From an uncultured Prevotella sp. (GTDB lineage Bacteria > Bacteroidota > Bacteroidia > Bacteroidales > Bacteroidaceae): a DNA stretch of 12,528 nt. The DNA lies in the NCBI GenBank assembly GCA_900547085.1, contig URFI01000046.1, forward strand, positions 1 to 12,528, in the 5' to 3' direction. How positions within the stretch are numbered: the stretch's first letter is position 1; every line of letters begins with the position of its first letter. The notes beneath the pieces were generated by a model. The model was given only the letters and a program-made list of their open reading frames with translations. It had not been told where the DNA came from and searched no databases. A program made the translations under genes and the position numbers. Positions 6,573 through 12,528 of the stretch are shown here, piece after piece.

Positions 6573-9287
6573 TCATTCTTCGAAAAATTGCAGTATTGGC
6601 CTCATGAAGGGAGTGATGTCGCGCGGGTGAGAACGATTGTAATAGTCAATCCTTGTGGTCGACCAAGCCACATAGAGGCGTTTCTTGGCCCGTGTCATAG
6701 CTACATAAAATTTACGCTTGTCTTCGGCCAACAGCCGCTCGTTGTTTTGATTGTAGAAGTTGGGATAGCGTCCGTCAACAGCATCAAAGATGATGACATT
6801 GTCAAATTCCAGTCCTTTTGCCTTGTGAACAGTTGTCACGAAAATGCGCTCTTGCAGCGTTTGACTGTTGCACAAGTCGGCCTCTTTCAACGTGTTTATT
6901 TCCGTGACGTAGGCCCACAGCTGCTCCACCAACGATGGTGACGCTGCCTGGTCAATGATATCATCCGCGAGAAACTGCGTGACATAATGCAATTTATCTT
7001 GCGGTTCCAATAGTTTCTCGCTACAAAGAAACGCATAGAAGCGTTGCATTTCCTGCACCAACACAGGCTCATCGCCAGGTTTTTCTCGCTGATACAGCCG
7101 CTGTTTGGCCGTATTGTATATGTCTAAATAGTTTTTTCGCAACACCTCTGCCCGCTTCTTGAACCGCGGATGGCGTATCCATTCCAACTGAGAAGGTACC
7201 ATGAGCTTGGCTTTTCCATAGCAATGGCGCACCACATTGCACGTTGCGTCAACGTCGGCATCGGCCAAATGGGCGTTTTCTCCTTCCAAATGCAACACCG
7301 AGAGCAAGTGCTTGAGCTTGTACTCACGCAGATTTGGCTCCAACAACCGAACGAGTTTGAGCGAATCCAGATAGCGCGAACACTGCTCTTTCAACGATAT
7401 GGTGGGCAGATAGCGTTGCAGATTGAAATCCAGAATATGATAATCGTAGTCGGCATTATGTCCCAAAAGCATGCTGTCGCCCACATAATCCATGAACATC
7501 CGCAACCCCTCGGCATGACTATGCAGCACATGTCGCTGCATTTCAGCAATCAATGGGTTTTCAATCTCTCCCAGTTGTTGCGGAATGTCACGGTTGGTTT
7601 CCATAAAAACGACAAACGACGAGCCGGGAACCACTTTCCCTTGCCGCATCCTGACAGCTGCAATCTGCACGATGTCGTCTTCAAAAACATTCAGTCCGGT
7701 GGTCTCTGTGTCGAACACCACAATATCCTGCTGCTCGTAACACTTTACAAATTCCTGCACATAACTGCTCTCTTGATACGTCAGAAGGTCGGTTGGCAGC
7801 ATCGCCCTGTCCAACAAACCCCGCACAAAGCCACGCGCCGCCGCATTGCTCTCAAAGACATGCAGCCCCATGAACAAGCGTGACCACCCGATGAAGTTGT
7901 GCTCGTTGGCCAAAACATTCAGGTGTGCCAGCAGCAACTTCACGCCCTGCGAAGCGAACAAATCATCTCCCGACACCTTAAAATGCGATAATGACAAGTC
8001 GTTTAACGCCCTACTCATCATTTCTGCATCGGCATTGGCACTCACGATGACCGCCGTTGTCTCCGTCGCATCAGCGGCTTGCAACCGAGACACCACATCA
8101 GCGACATCACGATATTCCGAGTCAATGGTCACACTATCCATCACTTGCAACTCATCTCCCTTGCGCTGGGGAAGATAGTTGGTCGTTGGCAGCACATTCT
8201 TGTCTATTCCCAACTGCTGTTCGGCATACACATTGAACACGTCAAGCAAGTATTGTGGGGAACGATGGTTGACAAACAGCCGGTGAACATGCCCCTCACA
8301 ACGCTCCCTCAGGGCGTCCAGTGTGCTCATCTTTGCACCCATGAACGAAAAGATGGCTTGCTGCTCGTCACCCAAATACATCACAGTGTGGAAGTCGCGA
8401 CTTGTAAAACCATCGACAAGTGCCAGCTGTAACGGGTTGAGGTCTTGCACCTCATCAACCTGTATCCAGTCATACCGCTTCAGCTCATGCTTGTCGTCAG
8501 CCCGCAACGCATCGTAAGTAAACATCAACAAGTCCTCAAAATCCATCAACTTGTTCTCTTTTTTGTATGCCATGTAATGCCGCGCCTGCTCCATCTTTTT
8601 CAGCAAGGCGCCAATATCACGCTGACTTCCCAGGTCGTATGCCTCGGTCTGGATGAGGTCCTCATACACATCCGAATGCGTGAACACATCCAACATCGTG
8701 GCAGGCGTCATCTCCATTCGCTGCACTTGGCACAACGTGCGCAACGCCGTCACGTCCCTTGCCGTCACACATTCAGGGTGTAGACGCAGTTTTTTGGGAT
8801 GTTCATGCACCAGTTGATGGATGAATCCCGCAAAATGAAACACCTCTATATATTCACTTTTCGCTCGATAATTCGCCTGCACCGCATATTCATCCTCATC
8901 CCGATAGCGAGCCAGGATGCTGAAGGCATCTTCATCGTCAATAACCGAACTCTCGGCAGGCACCAAACTGTTGTCGAACAAGAATTTTGAACAAAACCGA
9001 TGCACGTTTCCTACATACACCTCGTTAACGCCTTCATCCGCAATATGGGCTTCAATACGTTCTTTCATGCCACGGGCAGCGCGGTTTGTAAACGTCAAAC
9101 ACAGCATCTTATCGAATGGCATCCCTTGTTCGTGCGCCTTACGAATGCGCTCGGTGAGAATTTGCGTCTTGCCACATCCCGGCGGAGCCAGCACCAGGTG
9201 GTACCCACCCTCGGCCTGTATCACCTTTTGTTGAAACCGGTCGGGCGTAAAAGTTGTCTGAATCTTATTCGTGTTCATGGCCTGCAT
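6573..9287 (-). CDS. UvrD/PcrA-type SF1A helicase with inserted DEDDh (DnaQ-like) 3'-5' exonuclease domain
   Basis: The product has 904 residues. Helicase motifs appear in order: Q motif near Q19, Walker A APPGCGKT (34-41), Ia LTFTNRAARGMKER (64-77), DEVQD (278-282), GDEQQAIFSF (306-315), a motif IV-like FVNHRSP (338-344), motif V VTTVHKAKGLEFD (817-829) and motif VI YVAMTRAKKRLYV (861-873). Between IV and V sits an exonuclease fold at about 520-690, with DTETT (D526, E528), HNADYD (H610, D613, D615) and HLADADVD (H673, D676, D678); the four acidic residues and His of a DEDDh nuclease look intact. Removing about 170 residues leaves a PcrA-sized helicase of about 730. The likely role is ATP-driven DNA unwinding coupled to 3'-end trimming in repair. 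A second ATG at residue 4 is an equally possible start. Confidence 0.93.
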   Translation of the reverse strand: MQAMNTNKIQTTFTPDRFQQKVIQAEGGYHLVLAPPGCGKTQILTERIRKAHEQGMPFDKMLCLTFTNRAARGMKERIEAHIADEGVNEVYVGNVHRFCSKFLFDNSLVPAESSVIDDEDAFSILARYRDEDEYAVQANYRAKSEYIEVFHFAGFIHQLVHEHPKKLRLHPECVTARDVTALRTLCQVQRMEMTPATMLDVFTHSDVYEDLIQTEAYDLGSQRDIGALLKKMEQARHYMAYKKENKLMDFEDLLMFTYDALRADDKHELKRYDWIQVDEVQDLNPLQLALVDGFTSRDFHTVMYLGDEQQAIFSFMGAKMSTLDALRERCEGHVHRLFVNHRSPQYLLDVFNVYAEQQLGIDKNVLPTTNYLPQRKGDELQVMDSVTIDSEYRDVADVVSRLQAADATETTAVIVSANADAEMMSRALNDLSLSHFKVSGDDLFASQGVKLLLAHLNVLANEHNFIGWSRLFMGLHVFESNAAARGFVRGLLDRAMLPTDLLTYQESSYVQEFVKCYEQQDIVVFDTETTGLNVFEDDIVQIAAVRMRQGKVVPGSSFVVFMETNRDIPQQLGEIENPLIAEMQRHVLHSHAEGLRMFMDYVGDSMLLGHNADYDYHILDFNLQRYLPTISLKEQCSRYLDSLKLVRLLEPNLREYKLKHLLSVLHLEGENAHLADADVDATCNVVRHCYGKAKLMVPSQLEWIRHPRFKKRAEVLRKNYLDIYNTAKQRLYQREKPGDEPVLVQEMQRFYAFLCSEKLLEPQDKLHYVTQFLADDIIDQAASPSLVEQLWAYVTEINTLKEADLCNSQTLQERIFVTTVHKAKGLEFDNVIIFDAVDGRYPNFYNQNNERLLAEDKRKFYVAMTRAKKRLYVAWSTTRIDYYNRSHPRDITPFMRPILQFFEE

Positions 9288-9305
9288 CGTTATCGTTTAA
9301 TCCTA

Positions 9306-9313
9306 CAAATATA
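9306..9313 (-). promoter_or_regulatory. Candidate -7 box (TATATTTG) for the helicase-exonuclease gene
   Basis: The minus strand reads TATATTTG 19 bases before the helicase ATG. No correctly spaced TTTG is visible upstream; the nearest is about 30 nt away. The leader would be very short, which slightly favours the second ATG (9278) as the true start. Confidence 0.4.
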
Positions 9314-9354
9314 TCATTTTTATTTGAGCTACTCGGCATTCTCCAAAAAAATAC

Positions 9355-9362
9355 TATATTTG
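9355..9362 (+). promoter_or_regulatory. Candidate -7 box (TATATTTG) for the EamA transporter
   Basis: TATATTTG followed by CAG is the same 11-mer as before pepD. Transcription from about 9369 would leave about 11 nt before the ATG at 9380 but about 50 nt before ATGATG at 9419, which favours the later start. A TTTG at 9323 is 28 nt away, so the -33 element is not convincing. Confidence 0.5.
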
Positions 9363-9379
9363 CAGTTGATTTGTAGACG

Positions 9380-10318
9380 ATGAACGACCATCTACTCGCA
9401 ACGCAAAACCAATTAAACATGATGAACAATAAGAACAAAATACAGGCACATAGTGCCGTGATACTGGCCAACGTAATCTTTGGTTTAGGTGTACCCGTTA
9501 CCAAACTATTGCTCGACGAATGGGTGTCACCCATGGGATACATGTTCACCCGATGCCTGGGTGCTGCGGTGATATTCTGGTTGATTAGTCTATTCATGCC
9601 CAAAGAGCCTGTTCAGCGCAAAGACTTACTCATCATCATGTTGGGCGGTTTGCTTGGATTCGTGGTTTCGCAAACGCTCACCGCCTGGGCTTTGGTATAC
9701 ACCACGCCCGTTTACTTCTCACTGATTGCCACGCTGACACCCGTCGCCACCATGCTGATGGCAGCCGTTTTTTTGAAAGAAACGCTCAATGGAAAGAAGA
9801 CGATAGGCGTACTCATCGGTATTGCCGGCGCACTCTTGATGGTCTTCATGGGCTGGCAGAGCGGCTCGGGAACCAACGACGTGTTGGGCATCTTCCTCAC
9901 CATACTGAGTCTGCTCACCTGGGTCATCTATCTGTTGATTACCCGAAACGTTTCTCAGAAGTACTCGGCCGTGACCCAGATGAAGTGGATTTTCCTCATT
10001 TCTACCCTCGCCGTGCTGCCTTTCGCCGCCCCCGAATGGGGTCAGCAGAAACTTTTCTCTGCCGCATGGGCCTGGACAGGCGTAGCCGAAATGGCCTTCA
10101 TCGTGCTGTTTGCCACCGTGATGGGCTACTTTGCCATACCGTTCGCCATGCGCTACCTGCCCGCTACCACCGTGAGTATTTACACCAATCTGCAACCCGT
10201 GGTCGCTTCGTTGGTAGCCATCTACATCGGGCAGGACGTGCTGACATGGGACAAACCGGTGGCCGGCATTCTCGTTTTGCTGAGTGCCTATATCATCACC
10301 AGAAAAAACGTGGAATAA
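9380..10318 (+). CDS. EamA/DMT-superfamily transporter
   Basis: The frame gives 312 residues from 9380, or 299 and 298 from the ATG pair at 9419 and 9422. I think the later start is real: the first 13 residues (MNDHLLATQNQLN) are polar and unlike the family, and the promoter position leaves almost no leader for the early start. The rest is very hydrophobic, with about ten membrane segments in two EamA halves: first half about 25-150 (HSAVILANVIFGLGVPVTKL, then LLGFVVSQTLTAWALVYTTP), second half from about 165. It ends with VAGILVLLSAYIITRK. Members export metabolites such as amino acids or nucleotides across the inner membrane; nothing here identifies the substrate. The HExxH membrane protein starts 40 nt downstream and is probably co-transcribed. 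Confidence 0.92.
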   Translation: MNDHLLATQNQLNMMNNKNKIQAHSAVILANVIFGLGVPVTKLLLDEWVSPMGYMFTRCLGAAVIFWLISLFMPKEPVQRKDLLIIMLGGLLGFVVSQTLTAWALVYTTPVYFSLIATLTPVATMLMAAVFLKETLNGKKTIGVLIGIAGALLMVFMGWQSGSGTNDVLGIFLTILSLLTWVIYLLITRNVSQKYSAVTQMKWIFLISTLAVLPFAAPEWGQQKLFSAAWAWTGVAEMAFIVLFATVMGYFAIPFAMRYLPATTVSIYTNLQPVVASLVAIYIGQDVLTWDKPVAGILVLLSAYIITRKNVE

Positions 10319-10358
10319 TAAAACACGGAAACACACAAAAATCGTTCACATCACACCC

Positions 10359-10718
10359 ATGCTCATCGTTCACAACCGACTGATACCCTTCAAAAATTAT
10401 GACGCCATCAACATTCTGGGAATGTTGTTTTGCCGCAAAGGAACGACCATCACGGCCGACCTTATCCAGCATGAGCGCATCCATACCCGACAGATGATTG
10501 AACTGGGATTTGTATTCTTCTATCTTTTCTACGTCATCGAGTGGCTCGTTCGCCTGCCAATGAGGGGGCGCGCCTATCTGAACATTTCGTTCGAGCGCGA
10601 GGCATACAGGCACATGGACGACCCCAACTATTTGCTCAACCGACGGCCATACGCTTGGACGCGCTATCTGAAAAACCCGAGTAAACCTCGCACGACCCCC
10701 CCCAAAAAATCGAATTAA
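10359..10718 (+). CDS. Small membrane protein with HExxH motif, possible mini-gluzincin; function unknown
   Basis: I chose the ATG at 10359 (MLIVHNRLIPFKNYDAINILG), giving 119 residues. An in-frame upstream ATG at 10284 lies inside the transporter gene and adds residues of no family character. Features are a short beta-like N-terminus, ADLIQHERIHTRQM with HExxH at 38-42, one hydrophobic segment at about 48-66 (LGFVFFYLFYVIEWLV), then NISFEREAYRHMDDPNYLL, where E81 could be a third zinc ligand as in gluzincin peptidases, and RRPYAWTRYL. The pattern resembles uncharacterised Bacteroidota proteins I recall with the same HERIH and FEREAY blocks. Protease activity is inferred only from the motif. 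The C-terminal tail is encoded by C8 followed by A6, a tract prone to slippage. Confidence 0.82.
   Translation: MLIVHNRLIPFKNYDAINILGMLFCRKGTTITADLIQHERIHTRQMIELGFVFFYLFYVIEWLVRLPMRGRAYLNISFEREAYRHMDDPNYLLNRRPYAWTRYLKNPSKPRTTPPKKSN
10696..10709 (+). repeat. C8-A6 homopolymer pair at the end of the HExxH gene
   Basis: Eight C (10696-10703) followed by six A (10704-10709) encode the Pro-Pro-Lys-Lys tail just before the stop. A one-base gain would open a frame that runs to a stop near 11014; a one-base loss would run to about 10772. Slippage here changes only the C-terminus. Confidence 0.7.
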
Positions 10719-10776
10719 AAACGAAGGTCATAGCCTCCATGGATGGCACCCCACAAAGGCCGCCAACCAATAACGT

Positions 10777-10843
10777 TGACTTTGGGCACCAATGTCATAC
10801 ACTTTGGACGCCAAAGTCATGGAGATTGACCTTCAAAGTCAAT
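10777..10843. repeat. Three tandem short palindromes sharing a TGACTTTG core
   Basis: Three hairpins follow one another with centres at 10787, 10809 and 10834. The first has arms 10777-10785 and 10789-10797 (TGACTTTGG, CCAATGTCA, 8 of 9 pairs). The second has arms 10801-10807 and 10811-10817 (ACTTTGG, CCAAAGT, perfect). The third has arms 10825-10833 and 10835-10843 (ATTGACCTT, AAAGTCAAT, 8 of 9). Arms also match between units, so longer foldings such as 10777-10785 with 10811-10819 (9 bp perfect) are possible. They lie between two convergent genes and could act in termination, in protein binding, or as an intergenic repeat family. Confidence 0.7.
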
Positions 10844-10931
10844 GCTTTTAGTTTCACAAGGGAAAAAAGAAGAGAAACGAGGACATGCTTTACTTCAACA
10901 AAAGTAAATAACAAGCTTTGTATCAATTGGT

Positions 10932-12041
10932 TTATAAAACGTACGGTATCAGCAAATCATCACCTGCCAACGACACTTTCAAGCGATACTTATCGGTGTA
11001 CTCCACATGCATGAGTTGTTTGGGGTCGGTTGACTGCGGCTCGGTCAACGCCAAGGCCACATGCCCCATGGTACGGCGGAGATTGAGTTCGACACAAGGA
11101 TGGATGCACAACTCCTCGCGATCCTCCATCCTCACCACCATCATGTCGATGCCAAACGGCCCCACATATTTGCCTTTGAAGAGCGAACCCACCAGCGAGA
11201 TGCCATGCGCCTGAATGAAATCGAGCAGTTCGAGAGGTACATACCGCGCCATCATGTCGCGCTTCACCGCCTCCGAAGCGATGATGTTGCCCGTATAGGC
11301 ACCATGAACCGTAGAGAATAGTGACAGACCAAGGTATGCCACACGGCCGTTGTCCATAGCCATGAATTCCATTCCAAAATCACATACCTTATTATATTGC
11401 GGTTCTATCATGATGCCGCCCTGCTTTTTGATGAGGTTTCGGCACCACCCTTCAACATGGCCACTGAAATCATGATTTACATATCTCAACCCCCTACCGC
11501 TACTGCTCCAGGGTGCCTTCAATACAAATCGCTCACCATCTGCCATGAGCCGGTCGGCCAACTGAGCGGCATCGCCCGAGAAAAAAGTGCTGGTTCCCAC
11601 GAAACGCTCGTGTGACGCTGCAAGAACAGGCAGTAAATGGGTTGCAGCGAACGTGCGACTGCTCAGTTTGCGCATAACATCCAATTGCTTGGCCGTGGGC
11701 ACTGTTTGTCTGAACGTCGCGTTGGACGACACTAAATAGTGACATAAAGCCCTGTTCCACCCCCAAGGTTCGACCTTCACCGTGGAGAAATCGATGGGAA
11801 CACGGCACAAATCGGCATGCGAAATAAACAACACATCATGCACCAAACCGCCAAGACGGCGTGCCGACTCGAGTGCAGCCGACACGTCATCCACCAGCAC
11901 CATGTCACCATCGTCAGCCCACAAAGCCGGCAGATAGCCCAGGTCGGCACGCAATTCGCGTGCGGCATGCGGAGCCGTGAAAGCATCCATGTTGGACGCC
12001 AATGCTACATCGTGATCTGGATTGAAGATATGTAATTTCAT
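10932..12041 (-). CDS. ATP-grasp-like protein of unknown substrate
   Basis: The product has 369 residues and no signal peptide. The N-terminus (MKLHIFNPDHDVALASN, then APHAARELRADLGYLPALWAD) is a distinctive block I do not link to a known enzyme. The middle and end look like an ATP-grasp fold: lysine plus glycine-rich loop VLKAPWSSSGRGL (K175, with SSSGRG at 179-184), the adenine-side MIEPQYN (211-217), and a C-terminal magnesium site made by GPFGIDMMV (D299) and HPCVELNLRRTMG (E318, N320, R322/R323). ATP-grasp enzymes activate a carboxylate as acyl-phosphate and join it to an amine, thiol or hydroxyl. No substrate enzyme or carrier lies beside it. It converges on the HExxH gene and is divergent from the ATPase at 12177. 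The fold call is fairly sure; activity is inferred. Confidence 0.82.
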   Translation of the reverse strand: MKLHIFNPDHDVALASNMDAFTAPHAARELRADLGYLPALWADDGDMVLVDDVSAALESARRLGGLVHDVLFISHADLCRVPIDFSTVKVEPWGWNRALCHYLVSSNATFRQTVPTAKQLDVMRKLSSRTFAATHLLPVLAASHERFVGTSTFFSGDAAQLADRLMADGERFVLKAPWSSSGRGLRYVNHDFSGHVEGWCRNLIKKQGGIMIEPQYNKVCDFGMEFMAMDNGRVAYLGLSLFSTVHGAYTGNIIASEAVKRDMMARYVPLELLDFIQAHGISLVGSLFKGKYVGPFGIDMMVVRMEDREELCIHPCVELNLRRTMGHVALALTEPQSTDPKQLMHVEYTDKYRLKVSLAGDDLLIPYVL

Positions 12042-12072
12042 TGTCAGAAAGCCTCATTCTTTTAACTGGGTA

Positions 12073-12080
12073 CAAAAATA
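12073..12080 (-). promoter_or_regulatory. Candidate -7 box (TATTTTTG) for the ATP-grasp gene
   Basis: The minus strand reads TATTTTTG 32 bases before the ATG. A near-match to the -33 element, ATTG at 12105-12102, sits 21 nt upstream, making this a plausible but imperfect promoter. Confidence 0.5.
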
Positions 12081-12111
12081 ATAAAAAAAGATGATATTTT
12101 GCAATATAGAG

Positions 12112-12142
12112 TTTGCAATTATAGAAATTAGTAGTATCTTTG
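12112..12142 (+). promoter_or_regulatory. Consensus Bacteroidota promoter for the AAA-type ATPase
   Basis: TTTG (12112-12115), a 19-nt spacer and TATCTTTG (12135-12142) followed by CAG match the Bacteroidota vegetative consensus fully. Transcription should start near 12149, about 28 bases before the ATG at 12177. Confidence 0.8.
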
Positions 12143-12176
12143 CAGTGACGATTATGCAATTTAAAAGGATTTAGAA

Positions 12177-12528
12177 ATGGAATCTTTCTTCCGCACTCAT
12201 AAGAGCCTTGTAGAGCACACCAAAGCGCCAGTTCGTCGCACCCTCATGGATGAGATTGACTGGAACGACCGCTTGATAGGCATCAAGGGAACACGAGGCG
12301 TGGGAAAGACCACATTCTTGTTGCAATACGCACAAGAAAATTTTGAGAGTACTGATCGCCGCTGCCTGTACATCAACATGAACAACTTCTATTTCCAAGG
12401 CTGCGGAATAGATGATTTTGCGAAGCAATTTGTTGAGCAGGGCGGTAAGGTGCTGCTCATTGATCAGGTGTTCAAGCAGCCCAACTGGAGTGAGGAGCTA
12501 AGGCGATGCCACGACCGTTTTCCGGAAT
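12177..12528 (+). CDS. AAA-type ATP-binding protein (AAA_14-like), 3' end cut by window edge
   Basis: An ATG at 12177 opens a frame that runs to the end of the window (117 residues). An AAGGA string lies 9-13 bases before it, weakly like a Shine-Dalgarno. The Walker A loop is GIKGTRGVGKTTFLLQYA (G38-T45). A second block is KVLLIDQVFKQPNWSEELR (91-109), equivalent to the Walker B region of the AAA_14/DUF4143 ATPase group, where most members read DE; here it is D96-Q97. These proteins are common, often multicopy, in Bacteroidota. They generally carry a C-terminal DUF4143-type domain, which here lies beyond the window. Their physiological role is poorly known. Partial only because of the window edge. 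Confidence 0.88.
   Translation, partial: MESFFRTHKSLVEHTKAPVRRTLMDEIDWNDRLIGIKGTRGVGKTTFLLQYAQENFESTDRRCLYINMNNFYFQGCGIDDFAKQFVEQGGKVLLIDQVFKQPNWSEELRRCHDRFPE

Noticed and set aside
7170..7883. Long plus-strand frame of 237 codons inside the helicase gene.
   Set aside because: It is antisense to well-conserved exonuclease and helicase sequence and has no recognisable domain.
10739..11014. Plus-strand frame of 91 codons after the HExxH gene.
   Set aside because: It runs through the palindromes and into the antisense of the ATP-grasp gene; no family character. It matters only as a possible slippage extension.
1..12528. A hidden defence, mobile-element or CRISPR system.
   Set aside because: No transposase, integrase, repeat-spacer array, restriction or toxin-antitoxin genes are seen. 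The helicase-exonuclease and the ATPase are the only parts that might fit such a system, and neither has partner genes beside it within the window.

Overview
The window looks like a chromosomal segment from a Bacteroidota bacterium, most likely Prevotella or a close relative in the Prevotellaceae. The evidence is Bacteroidota-type promoters (TTTG, about 19 nt, TAnnTTTG), a TonB-dependent receptor with an N-terminal carboxypeptidase-regulatory-like domain, an OmpH/Skp-like lipoprotein, and several small families I associate with this group. The assignment rests on protein style and promoter form; there is no rRNA or tRNA here to confirm it.

Layout. The left part (1-4891) is transcribed leftwards: an M6-family secreted metalloprotease cut by the window edge, a stand-alone TonB-dependent receptor whose last 28 codons are out of frame, and a probable two-gene unit of a small membrane protein followed by an OmpH-like lipoprotein that ends in a good hairpin terminator. 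A divergent promoter region at 4892-4984 separates this from the rightward pepD dipeptidase. pepD converges on a leftward 904-residue UvrD-type helicase with a DEDDh exonuclease inserted in it, and a long stem-loop lies between them. A second divergent region (9288-9379) leads to a rightward EamA/DMT transporter and a 119-residue membrane protein with an HExxH motif. Past three tandem short palindromes comes a leftward ATP-grasp-like protein. Finally, from a near-consensus promoter, a rightward AAA-type ATPase begins and runs off the right edge.

How the genes fit together. Most look like independent housekeeping or accessory loci. The left half has a loose envelope and peptide theme (secreted protease, outer-membrane receptor, Skp-like lipoprotein, cytosolic dipeptidase), but operon structure does not link them except for the small membrane protein and the OmpH-like gene. 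I see no CRISPR array, insertion sequence, phage, toxin-antitoxin pair or recognisable defence island. The items most worth attention are the helicase-exonuclease fusion, the receptor frameshift, the HExxH mini-protein with a C8 tract near its 3' end, the ATP-grasp protein of unknown substrate, and the tandem palindromes at 10777-10843.
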